Source: Triatoma infestans (Eukaryota; Arthropoda; Insecta; Hemiptera; Reduviidae). Taken from it: DNA of 64,000 nt. The stretch is taken from assembly GCA_011037195.1 (NCBI GenBank), contig JAAEAF010000182.1, positions 250,001-314,000 on the forward strand. The letters run 5' to 3'. The notes under the pieces were generated by a model. It did not search any database. It saw only the letters and a list, made by a program, of their open reading frames with translations, and had not been told where the DNA came from. Positions 19,777-30,919 of this stretch are shown here, one piece after another. A program made the position numbers and the translations under genes. Within the stretch, counting starts at the first letter, position 1. Every line of letters begins with the position of its first letter.

Positions 19777-20995
19777 TTCGGAAAGTTCACGATTATTGCA
19801 AAATCCTTTCCCTTTTTAAGCATAAGATTAATTAATGTTTATTATTATACTTAAAACGAAAAATACAATAGTAATATTATTATTATCTCTAATTCTTTAA
19901 ATTCTTAAATTCGTTTTGCTCTTTAGGATTTGATGAACTCTCCACCCTCTCGATTAACCGTTTAGCCAGAACGGACGTGAGTAACTTAGCAATATTATTA
20001 ATTAAAACTAATCTCTAATTAAATGCAAAATCAAGTCTATCTCCTCTTTTTGAAAATAAAATGCACAGATATTTCTGTCCATATTTCTAGAATCTCTCCA
20101 CGTGAAAAAATATATTGATGAATAGATTAATTTCTTTTTGTTACTACTTTTTCTCATTACTTATTCATTTTTATTTCATTTCTTTGCCGCTATTCTTTCT
20201 TTCCCTTTCTTTGTAAGATGGAATATTGCAATATTTTATTCAATTTTCAAAAATTCACTTTTCAACGAATACTAGTTTCTAAGATTCTCTGAGAGGAAAT
20301 TTTTTTTTTTTTTTAAGCGAATGAGGATGTACATATATACATATGTGCGCGTGTGTGGGTATGAGTGTATGTGCGTGTGAGGGGTGTAAGCCTCTCGGTA
20401 TGAAATGAAGACGCATTTTAGGCCCTTGCTATGTCCTGCAGAATTCTTGCCATTTGATTTCTAGACCCAGGTGTACCTTAGGTAGTGAATAAGAAAAATT
20501 AGTTTCAAGTAACATCTAAACACCGTAGAGGGAAGTTACCGCTCAATCAGAAAAAAAAACCGTAGGTCGAAGTGCGGAAGAAGCATGCACTTCGTAGCAA
20601 ATAATTGCACGTTAAATTTTGTGCCAGTTGTAAGGGCATGGTTTAACTTGGACTATTGGTTCCTTCAAATCAAGTTTTTAAAGATGAGAAAGATAGCAGA
20701 AGGTCTCAAAGAGTCAGTAGAAAAGAAGATGTTTTTATATGATATGTTCCTCATCCAGTTTGGAGGAACACCTTCACCAGTAAAAGAACCGATATTACAG
20801 GAGCTCAGATAATCACTTTAAGGGGGCACCTGCCGTTTCAGCGTTATTATTATTATTTTTTTTTTTGGCATTTGCTTTCGCCATCAGCCGTAATATGAAA
20901 AAAAGCACCATCATTACTGTGAGATATCCAGCACCAGTGTGGGGCAAGAACCAGCCCCATCGTCTATACAACATACTTCTGCCTGTAATTACACT
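19777..20995. other. Intergenic DNA with one unassigned small open frame
   Basis: 20585-20812 (+) is a 75-codon open frame (MHFVANNCTLNF..., ending SPVKEPILQELR). Its composition is more protein-like than the surrounding frames but I see no domain. It could be a transposase scrap or an exon fragment. Confidence 0.3.
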
Positions 20996-21386
20996 TAGTT
21001 ACCTTTCTACAGTAAACATTCCTCCAAATAAATACATTCATTAAAAAAAAAAAAAAATCACTCATTCGGATAAATACATTCATGCCAATGAGAATTTATT
21101 TAAAACCAATAGAATAAGTAAAATTTGGGGTGGCTTTTCCGATACTCACTTACCCCTTATTCTTAAAACTAAATTAAAAATATGTTCACTATTTACATTG
21201 CTATCACACTCAGATGCACACAGATGCTGGCTCAAACCCGCCCCTCCAAGAGACAGTGGCTCCCCGATTTCAGCGTTTCTGTGTTTGGCCACTAACATCA
21301 GTAAGGGTTAAAGGTAACCCAAAATCGGTCCGTTGGTTTAGAACAGGTCAGAGCAAATGATTAACACAAAAACTGGAAACAAAAAT
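20996..21386 (+). repeat. Left copy of ~390-bp direct repeat flanking a LINE
   Basis: Begins TAGTTACCTTTCTACAG and ends CTGGAAACAAAAAT. It is repeated at 22685-23073 with no difference seen except an A-tract of 15 versus 13 bases. The sequence is not LINE-like (it includes CCGCCCCTCCAAGAGACAG); it is target DNA. Confidence 0.95.
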
Positions 21387-22334
21387 TTTGTGAGAAAGGC
21401 AAATGTTGCAGCTGGCTCTGTGATTAGCATCTTAGCCAAGTCAAAGTGCGATAATTGGAGCTCTCGTGTTAAAGTGTTTAACGCACTAGCCAGAAGTGTT
21501 ATGCTGTACAATGCACAGATATGGAGTTTGAGATACATTAGCCTGCTAGAAAGAGCGCATGTCAATTTTTATAAAAGATTATTTCAGTTACCAAAAACTA
21601 CTCCTGATTACATTGTTAGAACTGAATTTGGCATTCCTCACATTCTTCTTTATATAGTTAAAGTCTCATTGCGCTGGGTTAAAAATTTGGCTAGTATGGA
21701 AAGTAAAAGACTGCCGCGTAAATGTTTTATTAGGCTTTTAGACTTACATGCGGATTCTGTAAATAGTCTGAAATATAACTGGTTCTCTCAGTTGAATAGT
21801 CTACTTTTAGATCACGGTATTGAACTAAATCCAGAAGAATTAACCCGAGGTATTAATTTTTCTGTTAGAGAAATATTTAATTCCTTACAAGATAGTTTAA
21901 AGCACAGGGACGGGCAACTTCTTGAAAGTTCTCGATACAGCCAAATCTACAATGCTCTTCCACTCCTAGCTAATGCTCCTCAGGAGTATGTTACTATTAG
22001 AATGTTGTTCCGTATTACCAAATTGATAGCCCAATTGAGACTTTCAAATCAATATATTATGAAGCTAACTGTAAATAATATGACGCACACTGTAAACTGT
22101 AATCAGATCTGCACTGTTTGTAATATGTTTGTGAAGGAAGACTTTTTTCATTTGTTTGCTCAATGCCCAATATATACACCGATAAGGATGAATTATTTTA
22201 AATCCATTATACCCTCTAGAGTGGAGACAGTTATTCTCGGTTATCTCTTCAGTACCTCTAAAGAAGATTTAACATATTTCTGTTACTATATTGATAGTGT
22301 TCTTAGGCTTCGGTCTTTTATTTTGAATGAGTAA
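21387..22334 (+). CDS. LINE ORF2 C-terminal region (post-RT plus zinc knuckle)
   Basis: The open frame encodes the region after the reverse transcriptase palm. ARSVMLYNAQIWSLRY and LLERAHVNFYKRLFQLPKTT match the LINE 'YgaeiWG...iE..q..F.Kr.L.lp..Tp' block. The C-terminus has a CX2CX9HX4C knuckle (CTVC..H..AQC). An ATG at 21357 gives a 325-codon frame, but its first ten codons come from the flanking duplicated target and not from the element. No catalytic YADD or endonuclease remains, so the protein would have no retrotransposition activity. A related decayed copy lies at 39300-40045 on the minus strand. Probably untranslated. Confidence 0.85.
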   Translation, partial: FVRKANVAAGSVISILAKSKCDNWSSRVKVFNALARSVMLYNAQIWSLRYISLLERAHVNFYKRLFQLPKTTPDYIVRTEFGIPHILLYIVKVSLRWVKNLASMESKRLPRKCFIRLLDLHADSVNSLKYNWFSQLNSLLLDHGIELNPEELTRGINFSVREIFNSLQDSLKHRDGQLLESSRYSQIYNALPLLANAPQEYVTIRMLFRITKLIAQLRLSNQYIMKLTVNNMTHTVNCNQICTVCNMFVKEDFFHLFAQCPIYTPIRMNYFKSIIPSRVETVILGYLFSTSKEDLTYFCYYIDSVLRLRSFILNE

Positions 22335-22684
22335 TTGTTTCCGTATTTCTTTTCTTTATTATTTGTATTCTTTGTTTTAACTTGAAAATTCATTTACTTT
22401 ATTTTTTGCATTGAGTCTTTATCATGTTTATTTTATTTATTTATTTTATTTTTTTTATTTATTTTGCTTTTGTTGGTTAATTACTTTAGTATTATTTAGT
22501 ATTCTGATTAAATGTACAATGTTTATTATTTTTGTTTATTAAGCAAGTAGCTCATGCTCTGTTATTTGTAATTTCTTTTTTTCTTGTATAACCTTCTTTA
22601 CATTTTTTATAGTCACTCTGTATGTAAAGGATTGTAATCTTATAGATATACAAATAAATAATAATAATAATAAAAAAATAATAA
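21387..22684 (+). mobile_element. 5'-truncated non-LTR retrotransposon between long direct repeats
   Basis: The insertion starts TTTGTGAGAAAGGCAAATG, exactly where the left direct repeat ends. It comprises the end of ORF2 (to 22334), a T-rich 3' UTR, and an AATAAT simple-repeat tail (about 22651-22684). It ends where the right direct repeat begins. With near-identical flanks and an unbroken frame it looks recent. Confidence 0.9.
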
Positions 22685-23073
22685 TAGTTACCTTTCTACA
22701 GTAAACATTCCTCCAAATAAATACATTCATTAAAAAAAAAAAAATCACTCATTCGGATAAATACATTCATGCCAATGAGAATTTATTTAAAACCAATAGA
22801 ATAAGTAAAATTTGGGGTGGCTTTTCCGATACTCACTTACCCCTTATTCTTAAAACTAAATTAAAAATATGTTCACTATTTACATTGCTATCACACTCAG
22901 ATGCACACAGATGCTGGCTCAAACCCGCCCCTCCAAGAGACAGTGGCTCCCCGATTTCAGCGTTTCTGTGTTTGGCCACTAACATCAGTAAGGGTTAAAG
23001 GTAACCCAAAATCGGTCCGTTGGTTTAGAACAGGTCAGAGCAAATGATTAACACAAAAACTGGAAACAAAAAT
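22685..23073 (+). repeat. Right copy of ~390-bp direct repeat
   Basis: Copy of 20996-21386; followed by ATTCATTAGG where the left copy continues into the LINE. Confidence 0.95.
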
Positions 23074-23589
23074 ATTCATTAGGTCCCAAATTCTGATTAA
23101 AGGATCCAAACACAGTTGTAAATTTCCATCAACAATAAAGAAATAAAAAAGTAAAAGATAAGTTCTTTACACAAAACTTGATGGTTTTCAAGATGGGAGA
23201 AATCCAAACCGGCTAAAGCAAGGAAATATTAAGTTATTATACTATGTAACATATACTATAATTGCAGGATATTGTCCAACATTAGAAACCAACTGCTTGG
23301 ACTATAATTAAATTCCGTTTACTGAATACTTTAATAAACAATTGTTATTTGTATTTATATATAATATGTATTATAATCTCGAATTATTTTGAGAATCCCC
23401 ATCAAAAGTTAATCCAGTAGCAGATGGGATTGATATGATAAACATGCCACTACATGCCCATAATGAGCCCTTTATTGGGTAAAATGGATTCCAGTTATAA
23501 TACAGGAGCATGTTTACTTTGATTAGTGATGCTAAGAGATAATCTAATAATTGGACCTCTTCATCCCATCTCTGATACATAGATGTTCA

Positions 23590-23795
23590 TTTGCCAGTGA
23601 TCTCAGATATTATAAGATACTTTCTAAAATAAAGAGGTTTAAACTTTCAGAAGAAAAATCAGTTTCATTTTGTTATACTTTTGTTCATAATAACAAACAG
23701 GTAGAAAAGAAAGTTAATCAGCTACGTGGTTAATATAAAAACATTACAATTCTTGGATTTTTTTTAACGATCCAAAAATCATAATTCCTTAAACT
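23590..23795 (+). pseudogene. Jockey-like LINE scrap, post-catalytic RT region
   Basis: Reads KIKRFKLSEEKSVSFCYTFV, then after a stop NITILGFFLT. This resembles jockey RT 'W.iKiNe.KS..vtFt......vkyLGi.lD'. Short and broken. It lies upstream of 24041-24395, which represents an earlier part of the same domain, so the order is rearranged or two insertions are present. Confidence 0.5.
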
Positions 23796-24040
23796 TGGCA
23801 ATTATGATATTATAAGGTACATTTTTTCTTTAATCAATAGCTCATACAAACATGAATTTAATCGATTGGGGCACGTCTTGTTAAGAAAGAGTTGAGTAAG
23901 TACATAAACGAAGTACGTGAGAAAATTCACTGCAAGATTAAACACTACAGATAAACTCACTATGAAAAGCTACGTGACCCATCCTTTAGTATAAAATCTA
24001 TTTCGTAGCCCCAGTTTCTGTATTGGAATTTGGACTATGA

Positions 24041-24395
24041 TTGACGAGGACAAAACTGTTCTTCCAACACCTGTACTCAACTTTTACACCTCACCCTGAT
24101 AGATTTGACATGCAGCATATAATTGAAGTAGATGAACCATTACCTATTGTACTTCCTCTCAAAGCTTTTTCTTCTTCTGATGTTAAAGTATTGGATCCTA
24201 AATCTTCCACGGGTACGATCTTATCAACTACAAACGTCCTCCAACAAATGCCAAAACGATCCAATAGTCCTCATAGAATACATATAATTCAGTACATTTT
24301 CCCCCCCGCCCAATGGATATTCCCAGAAATAATCACTCAATTAACCACTGAACAGCATTTCATTATATCATCATATAAGTCTCCTTCTTAAAAAA
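24041..24395 (+). pseudogene. Jockey-like LINE scrap, RT N-terminal fingers
   Basis: The frame reads FFQHLYSTFTPHPDRFD, LPLKAFSSSDVKVLDPKSST (typical 'sp.eV...i..Lkp.KspG.D'), PPAQWIFPEIITQL ('FP..Wk.a.Ii.i.KPgK') and ISSYKSPS ('sSYRPIS'). These are consecutive jockey RT blocks with several replacements of normally fixed residues. It stops abruptly at 24391. Confidence 0.7.
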
Positions 24396-25689
24396 CGTAA
24401 AGAAGTAAATAAAACATCCAGAAAAAGAAGGAAAAATTCGAACAAGAGAGATAAGGAAAAAATAGAAGAAAGTCAAAGTATCAAGGATAGAAGAGTCAAG
24501 GATTTCTACGAAGGTATAAAACAGGTTTCCAACCAAATCTTAGGGATAAAGAATAAAAAAATATAAATTATGATTTTCTAATTATAAGTAAAATATATTA
24601 GTATAAATACATTTAATATTGACTTATTATTTAGAGCAATATTAAGCTTGTGTTTTTTCGAAGGTTGGGAGAAAATAATAATAAACAGTTGGAAGGTAGA
24701 ATACCTTTAGTACAATAAAAGGGAATTTCCCTTCCTTTCTCCCTTTAATAGAGGGAAGGATTATATATATGCAGTGCCTCAAATAGGGAGGATAAACAAT
24801 TTTTGTAGTCCAGGGGGAGTTTAAAGTGCTATAAGAAATTCAAGGTCCAACCTTCAAGTTAAACACTTTTAGATTGTAAGTTTGTCGAAGTATCATAATT
24901 GTTGCTTAGTACTATTATTATTATTTAAAGAATGAGATTTTGATATGATAGATTGATGATTTTGATTATGTAGACTGTATTTTTTTTTATTGTATATTAT
25001 ATTTCTTTTTATGTTTATTCGTTGCTTATTTATGATCCCTCATAGATTCAGGTAAACACAGACTTCACGAAATTCCTTTTGAAAAGATTCCAATTATAAT
25101 TATAATAATTAATTATTAATTAACATAGTTAATATACCCTCCAATACATAACATTACACTGGAGTTCTACTGAATGAAGGAATTTGATTGGAAGAGACAT
25201 GGAGGGGGATAAGAAAGAGATGGAGAGAATATTTTTAATGAGCACCTCTTCAATATGATGGATTTAGAAGATCAAAATGGAAGTTTAATATTATTAAATG
25301 TTATCCTAAATTTTATTAAATAGCGAGTATGTAGGTTATTCCGTAAAAGAGAAAGTAGAAGAAATAATTAAAGACAGAATACAAGGCTCACGGAGATGAT
25401 GTTTTTTTTGGGGGGGGGGCTAGGTTGCGAGCTTCTTTGGGAAAAAATTATCTCACCTAATATTCAATATTTGGGACGTTCATTAATGAATGAATTCTCC
25501 TTTCATATCCTTCACAATATTTGTACTTGTCATAATAATGCCATTTTAATTCATTGCCTATTAATGTAATATAGATGTGGAAATAAATGGAAAAAGAAAT
25601 CAATAACATATTAACTCTATGGACCCTACTGTATTAAAATTTTCTCAAGGATATATATCGGTTATATCTGCGCAGTTAGTATATCTTGT
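24396..25689. other. AT-rich intergenic DNA
   Basis: No gene recognised. A G-run is at about 25411-25420. K-rich frames are composition artefacts. Confidence 0.4.
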
Positions 25690-26030
25690 TTAAAGCAGAA
25701 CTTAATAGACATTTTCGAAAAAATTCTAATAAATTCAAAAACGTACTCTGTAACATCACACTTCCCTAGAACTGATTTTCCACAAATTTGGAATACCAGC
25801 AATGCTTCTCATGTGTATTAATATTATATAAGTAGATAGTAGAACCAAATATTGCTTAAATAAGCAAATCAGCTTAACGTTACTGTCCCCCCCCCCGCCA
25901 GAACCTGCCAAAAATTAATTTTCCCGAAAATTGATAGGGATTCATGTGTATGCATAGTTTATATAAAGTTTAATGGAAATCTTCGGAGCCGTTTTCGACA
26001 AAATCGCGAAAAACTAAAAAAAAAAAAAAT
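25690..26030 (+). mobile_element. 3'-hairpin repeat, internal unit
   Basis: Shows the ACTCTGTAACATCACACTTCC block, the GGAATACCAGCAATGC block and GGAGCCGTTTTCGACAAAAT, in the same order as units of 14693-15690. The end hairpin is missing. Confidence 0.6.
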
Positions 26031-26519
26031 TTTTACTTTAGAGGAAGGATATTTTACTTTATAATACTTAAGAGGAAGGATATATATATAATATCTTATT
26101 ATATTTTTGGCAAATTGAAACAGAGACAGTAATATATAGCAGTAGTTTGTGACATTTACTAGGTAGTTATTGATTACAGCTGAAAATTATACGTTTTTTT
26201 TTTTCATTTCCGTGCGATCAATATTTGATTGTCAGTATGTCATGAAACACTGTATTGCATTAATTATGAAGTAATCCTTCTAAAATAGTCTCTGCTGTTT
26301 TACCATTTATTTAATGTTAAAACTTCGATTCAATCATTACACAAACCTAAATCAAATCATTTGGAATTATCCACAATAAATTTTTTTTTTTTTTTTACTT
26401 TGTATCAAATTTTCTAAGTGTTTTCTTCGAATATACTTGTTTTATGGTTCTCTAAATATTAAAAATCTGATGTAATACACGCACACGGCTTTATATTTCA
26501 CTAATTATTAGTGTAATAA

Positions 26520-26945
26520 TTTATAAAGGCAGGTAAGCAGAGAATTTCGGAGTATCTCCTGTCTCGCAGTAGGACGGGTTTGAGGACCTTGGTAGGAATA
26601 GTGACTGGACACACTTGGGTGTCCAGCCACTTGTTTAACATAGGAAAGACGCGGAGTCCCATTTGTCAGAACTGTGATGACGGAGTTAGGGAATCGGTGT
26701 ATCACTACTTATGTCAGTGTCCCCGTTTCGCTGGAACTAGGTTTCGTATATTTGGGAGGACACCACTCTCTCAGGATTGTCTAGGCGAGTTGGAGTATAG
26801 GGATATCTTGAGATATTGTAGATTAACCGGCAAGTTACCGGGGGAGACTAATTAAGGGGTTACGGGGGGTATCGGGGGGATAAGAGCCATATAGGCTTAG
26901 GTCCCGCGCCTTTGGGCACCCGTTTCCGATAATAATAGTGTAATA
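26520..26945 (+). pseudogene. R1-like LINE 3' end with zinc knuckle
   Basis: The open frame 26541-26855 reads RISEYLLSRSRTGLRTLVG, IVTGHTWVSSHLFNIGKTRS and PICQNCDDGVRESVYHYLCQ, followed by CPRFAGTRFRIFG. That is the ORF2 C-terminus with TGH..l..Hl and a CX2CX9HX4C knuckle. The reading frame is intact to the stop at 26853-26855. A G-rich 3' UTR follows, ending near CCGTTTCCGATAATAATAG. RT and RNase H are missing (5' truncation). Confidence 0.8.
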
Positions 26946-27589
26946 ATGGTGAAATTTTCTTTAAATTTATTTCAAGGTTAATTAGTTAACATAAATGTCA
27001 GTGTACAGGTAACGATACAGGTACACGTACAGGTAACGTTACTAATAAAGTTACAGTTTGTGGAACTAGAAAACAGTAATCACCTGAATATGTGTAAATT
27101 ATAATAATAACTAGGCCAGGCAGCTAGTTAAAGTTGTTTAACTAATATATATCTAACTTCATACCTAATCAGATTAACTTTTATCGGAAAAAAATGTATA
27201 AATAAACATTTGAAGATATTTAAATCTTGTACAATCAGCGTCTTTAAAGAAAAATCGTTGGAACAATTTTGGGGAAAAAAGAAAATCTAAAAATCTATTC
27301 TGTAAAGTCAAATTTACAATTTTTCATCAAATCTGATATGTTAGTAAAAATCTTCCAATTTATCTTATTATTGGATATTTGGATGCGTCCACATATGCTG
27401 GATAACACATCTGGTATTTTATCCGTCTTACCAAGCATATTCCTCTAATTTCTCACCATTTTCACGGATTTTCATCCCTCATCAGAGCAAATTCACAAAG
27501 CAAGTTCCAAGTGTAGAGGGTTCACTTCAACGTAATGTTTCTGTTACATCAAACTTGTTGGTTTTGAAAAAAAAAATCTCAACGTATAC
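26946..27589. other. Intergenic DNA with faint repeat traces
   Basis: A GTACAGGTAACG motif is locally repeated at 27002-27047. 27235-27320 resembles hairpin-repeat internal sequence. 27466-27490 (minus) keeps CTGATGAGGGATGAAAATCC but lacks GAAACCGG, so it is a dead hammerhead relative at best. Confidence 0.4.
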
Positions 27590-28530
27590 TCTTCTGCTAC
27601 CCCAAAAGGTATCTTTATCATTTTACTTTCTCTTACTCCTAGTAAGAGGAAGAAGTGTTGTAATCGTGCCTAAAATTTCGGTATCGGGTTTTCACCGCAA
27701 AATATATCTGTTTTGAGGTCCCCTGAGTCCAAAAAAGTGGTTTTTTTTTTTAGCAAATGGTGTGTGTCTGTGTGTATGTGAACAGCATAGCTCAAAAACG
27801 AAAAACCTAGAATGTTCAAACTTGATATTACGTTTAGGTATCACCATAGAATCTGACAATACGTTATCTATCAAAATTCCCCAACGGGAAGTAACACTTT
27901 ACTAAATGTTTTTTTTTTTTCACTTTTTTGCCTTTTTTTTCCAAAATTGCTCCAACAATTTTCTTTAAACTTTATATATCAACTACACCTACAAAGATCT
28001 ACAATTTTTATTTGAAACATTTTTCCAGAAAAATGCATTTAAGGGCACTTTTGGGGGAGAGGTGTGGTAATGGTTTCCTCTAAAGTGCTATTTCAGTTTA
28101 TTACACAATTCTATCAGCTGAATAATTTAATTAGAGTTAAATATGTTGCTGAAAATTCAGAGTTTAAAAAAAAATCAGAACACCGGAAATGCGTTGTTAA
28201 TGAAAAGTATTTTTCACTTTTCTGATATTTTTTTTTACTTTCTTGAAATTTTTTCAAAAATGGCCCACACGATTATTTTCAAACTTGGTATATCAACTAC
28301 ACCTGCTAAGATCTACAACTTTTATTTCTAAAACATTTCTCTGGGAAAATTAATTTAAGGGCACTTTTTGGGGAGAGATGGGGGTAGGATTTCGTCTTAA
28401 ATGCTATTTCAGTTTATTTTATACAATTCTGTCATTTAAATATATTAATTAAAATTAAATGTGTTGTTGAAATTTTGAATTTGAAAAAAAATCGGATGAC
28501 CGGAAGGGCATTTTTATTTATTTTCACTTA
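27590..28530 (-). mobile_element. 3'-hairpin repeat, long minus-strand copy
   Basis: Minus-strand copy whose terminal palindrome is at 27630-27648 (CTCTTACT-CCT-AGTAAGAG on the + strand). Going right come the TTTTTTGGACTCAG block reversed, the GT tract (27761-27779), the GTCAGATTC/CGTTATC block, then at least two reversed internal units (about 27905-28190 and 28191-28510). Confidence 0.7.
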
Positions 28531-28597
28531 TTGTAAATTTAGCATTTCATTTAATTAACTACCAATTCTGTGTTATAATTTCTTGTTTTTTAATATC

Positions 28598-28601
28598 TTA
28601 T
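28598..28601 (+). repeat. 4-bp target duplication, left of solo LTR 1
   Basis: TTAT, repeated at 28951-28954. Confidence 0.8.
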
Positions 28602-28950
28602 TGTAGAGGTAGTGAACCCCCACCACTCATCCACTCTAGCGGAGAGAAACAGCCCCTCTCGCACAGAGAGGAGAGGTTCGGCCAGTGGATATATATATGA
28701 GAGAGAGACAGTCAAGATCATTCTGTTCAATTCAGTCTTACACATCAGACATCATTCTGTTGATTCACACTCCGCACATAACATTTAGCCACGTCAGTCT
28801 GTCAGTTCAGTTCAGTTCTAAACTCTAAAGTGTAAAGTCCTTGGCAGTCAGTTATATATATATACATATATCAATTATATATCTTAAACCAATCTTAAGG
28901 TGTTTATCTATCATCATCAACAACCAACATCTCCTCACAACACCCTTACA
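28602..28950 (+). mobile_element. Solo LTR, copy 1 (349 bp)
   Basis: Starts TGTAGAGGTAGTGAACCC and ends CACCCTTACA (TG...CA), flanked by TTAT on both sides. The second copy at 43093-43434 has the same ends and internal blocks (GCCCCTCTCG, TTTAGCCACGTCAGTC, GTCCTTGGCAGTCAGT, ACCAACATCTCCTC) with its own different 4-bp duplication. No gag/pol is beside either, so both are solo LTRs left by recombination. 4-bp duplications fit Ty3/Gypsy or related LTR elements. Confidence 0.92.
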
Positions 28951-28954
28951 TTAT

Positions 28955-29405
28955 GCTCAATCTATTTTGTTAATATTTCTTTAATTCAAATTTTTCTTTT
29001 ATTTTGTTTATAAATCTATACACTTTTTCTTCACTACAATAATGATGTACCTTTCTTCCAATAAATTTTGCAGAGCTCATGAAGAAGGCTCTCACCCACC
29101 ACCTGAAACGTAGAAGAACAATGAATTCTTTTTTTTCTTTAAAAACTCCTTTGGTCATCGCCGTATAAATATCTCGTTATAATTTTGAAGGTCATTTAAA
29201 GAAAATCGTTGGAGGTAATTTTGGAAAAAATCGCGAAAACTGGAAAGCCCAGTCAGGAAATTTGCACATCTCACAGTGATGGATCTAAAAGAAATCGTTC
29301 TTGTGATTTTCAAGATAATTCCAAAAAAAAAAAAAAAAAACCTCGAAAAACCTATTCGGTAAAGTTATACTTCCGGTTTCTTCTAATTTTGAAATTCTAG
29401 CAATG
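28955..29405. other. Intergenic DNA with a hairpin-repeat trace
   Basis: 29185-29400 has the AAAGAAAATCGTTGGAG block and ACTTCCGG, i.e. a decayed hairpin-repeat unit, directly beside the hAT insertion. No gene. Confidence 0.45.
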
Positions 29406-29413
29406 GTTATAAC
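29406..29413 (+). repeat. 8-bp target duplication, left of hAT element
   Basis: GTTATAAC, repeated at 30920-30927. The octamer is itself a perfect palindrome, in line with hAT target preference. Confidence 0.93.
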
Positions 29414-30919
29414 TAGGGAACGGATTCGTATGTATTTACATATTTTTTTCTAGGCAATTTACAGACGTTTTTCAACTAGAAGTATTCATACTGACACTTT
29501 TTAAGCCGTTTGAGTCTACTTTTATTTCACATATTTCCACATATTTGGATGTTATCGCATATTTATACATATTTGATCAAAATAAATAAATATTTCTACA
29601 TATTTAATCAAAATATGTACATATTTTTTCATATTTTTCATTTTGGGCATATTTTCATAATTGGGAGGTGGTTGACAGGAACTGTGAACCACAGACTGTA
29701 GGGCTGTGAATCACAGTGGGTACAATGGTTATTGTAATTTACACAGAATGCTGCTAAACAGTGACGGGCACTTGTTAGTTCTTTGAAGTTGTCTGACGTT
29801 GTCTGTTCTTTCAGCTCGTTCGTTGAAGTGTCCAATTCATTTCGTTCGGTCACTTAGTGTATTCTTTTTTGGGTGAAATGCCACGAACATCGGCCTCAAA
29901 CAGACAACTGGTTGCTAAATATCTTCGCGAGTTTCCAGCAGAACTTTTTCGAAGTGATGGAGACATTTTGTACTGCACAGCTTGTGACAAGCGCGTTTCC
30001 TGCTCTCAACGTTCCCAAGTCACCCAACATATTGCCACCGGATCGCACATAGAGAATAAAAACAGAAAGAAAGAGAGGACGTCCTATCAAGCCTTCCTTA
30101 CATCTCCATCATCAAGTAAGTCTACTCTGAGTACAGATCTGTGTCGGGCTTTGGTTAGAGCAGATATCCCTTTCCACAAACTTAAAAATCCTCATTTCAA
30201 AGGATTCTTAGAGACCTATATTGGGAAAAAAATGCCTGACGAGAGCACTCTGCGGAAAAACTACCTGGAAGATATCTATAAAGATACACTAACCAAAATT
30301 CGAGAACATATCAAAGATGGACCGATTTGGGTGTCAATTGATGAAACCACTGACGTTGAGGGCAGGTATATTGCCAATGCAGTTATTGGAAAACTTGACA
30401 GTGATGCTGATGTGGATTCAAAGCCATTCCTTTTGAACTGTGAGGTTCTCGAAAAATGCAATCATTCCACCATTTCACGATTCTTCGATGCCTCAATGCA
30501 TATCCATCTTACAAGTCCATCTTACGCCCAGATCGTCGTCACTTTACGTTCCAACATTTGAAATTTCATGTGGTTGCAAACAATTTCGAAGAGTGAAGTT
30601 TTCAAAATTGAAAATTTAACACATCTTTTTATAAATAGTAAAAATGTTCTTTGTTGTATAAATCATTATAACTTGTAAAAACAAATTATTTTGTTCCTAA
30701 TAAATTATTATAAATTGTAAAAATGTTCTTTTCTTGTATAAATAATTATAACTTGCCCAAAAAAAAAATTCCATTTTCATAAAAAAAAATGTCCATTTTA
30801 CTTAAATATTCCAGAAAATATTTTAAGAAAATCACATATTTTCCACATAATTGACGAAAATAAATGCATATTTTAATTAAATATTTGGCATTTTTAAATA
30901 CATAAAAATCCGTTCCTTA
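29414..30919 (+). mobile_element. hAT-family DNA transposon, internally deleted
   Basis: 1506-bp element with inverted ends TAGGGAACGGATT (left) and AATCCGTTCCTTA (right), matching at 12 of 13 positions and continuing with TATGTATTTA on both sides. It is flanked by an 8-bp duplication. Both subterminal regions carry many CATATTT/AAATATG motifs, candidate transposase binding sites. It holds only the first part of the transposase (29878-30561), then jumps to sequence reading like the extreme C-terminus, then a 3' region. The catalytic centre is largely gone, so it is non-autonomous. Confidence 0.93.
29878..30561 (+). CDS. hAT transposase, N-terminal portion (BED-type zinc finger)
   Basis: 227 codons from ATG at 29878 (MPRTSASNRQLVAKYLREFP). 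A GTG 21 nt upstream is in frame but less likely. A BED-like DNA-binding finger is visible at C33, C36, H51 and H57 (YCTACDK ... QHIATGSH). A linker follows, then WVSIDETTDVEGRY, which carries the first acidic residue region of the RNase H-like core. Proteins of this type are often annotated as CGG triplet repeat-binding protein 1-like; they are hAT transposases or domesticated relatives. After FFDASMHI the family continuation is lost and the frame ends HLTSPSYAQIVVTLRSNI. In another frame just there, RPDRRHFTF resembles a transposase tail, so an internal deletion removed most of the catalytic core and the dimerisation domain. The DNA-binding part is unbroken, so a truncated protein might still bind the ends. 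Confidence 0.85.
   Translation: MPRTSASNRQLVAKYLREFPAELFRSDGDILYCTACDKRVSCSQRSQVTQHIATGSHIENKNRKKERTSYQAFLTSPSSSKSTLSTDLCRALVRADIPFHKLKNPHFKGFLETYIGKKMPDESTLRKNYLEDIYKDTLTKIREHIKDGPIWVSIDETTDVEGRYIANAVIGKLDSDADVDSKPFLLNCEVLEKCNHSTISRFFDASMHIHLTSPSYAQIVVTLRSNI

Noticed and set aside
27466..27490. Minus-strand CTGATGAGGGATGAAAATCC as an active hammerhead
   Set aside because: The following GAAACCGGTC is absent, so at most a dead relative of the 12697-12738 motif.
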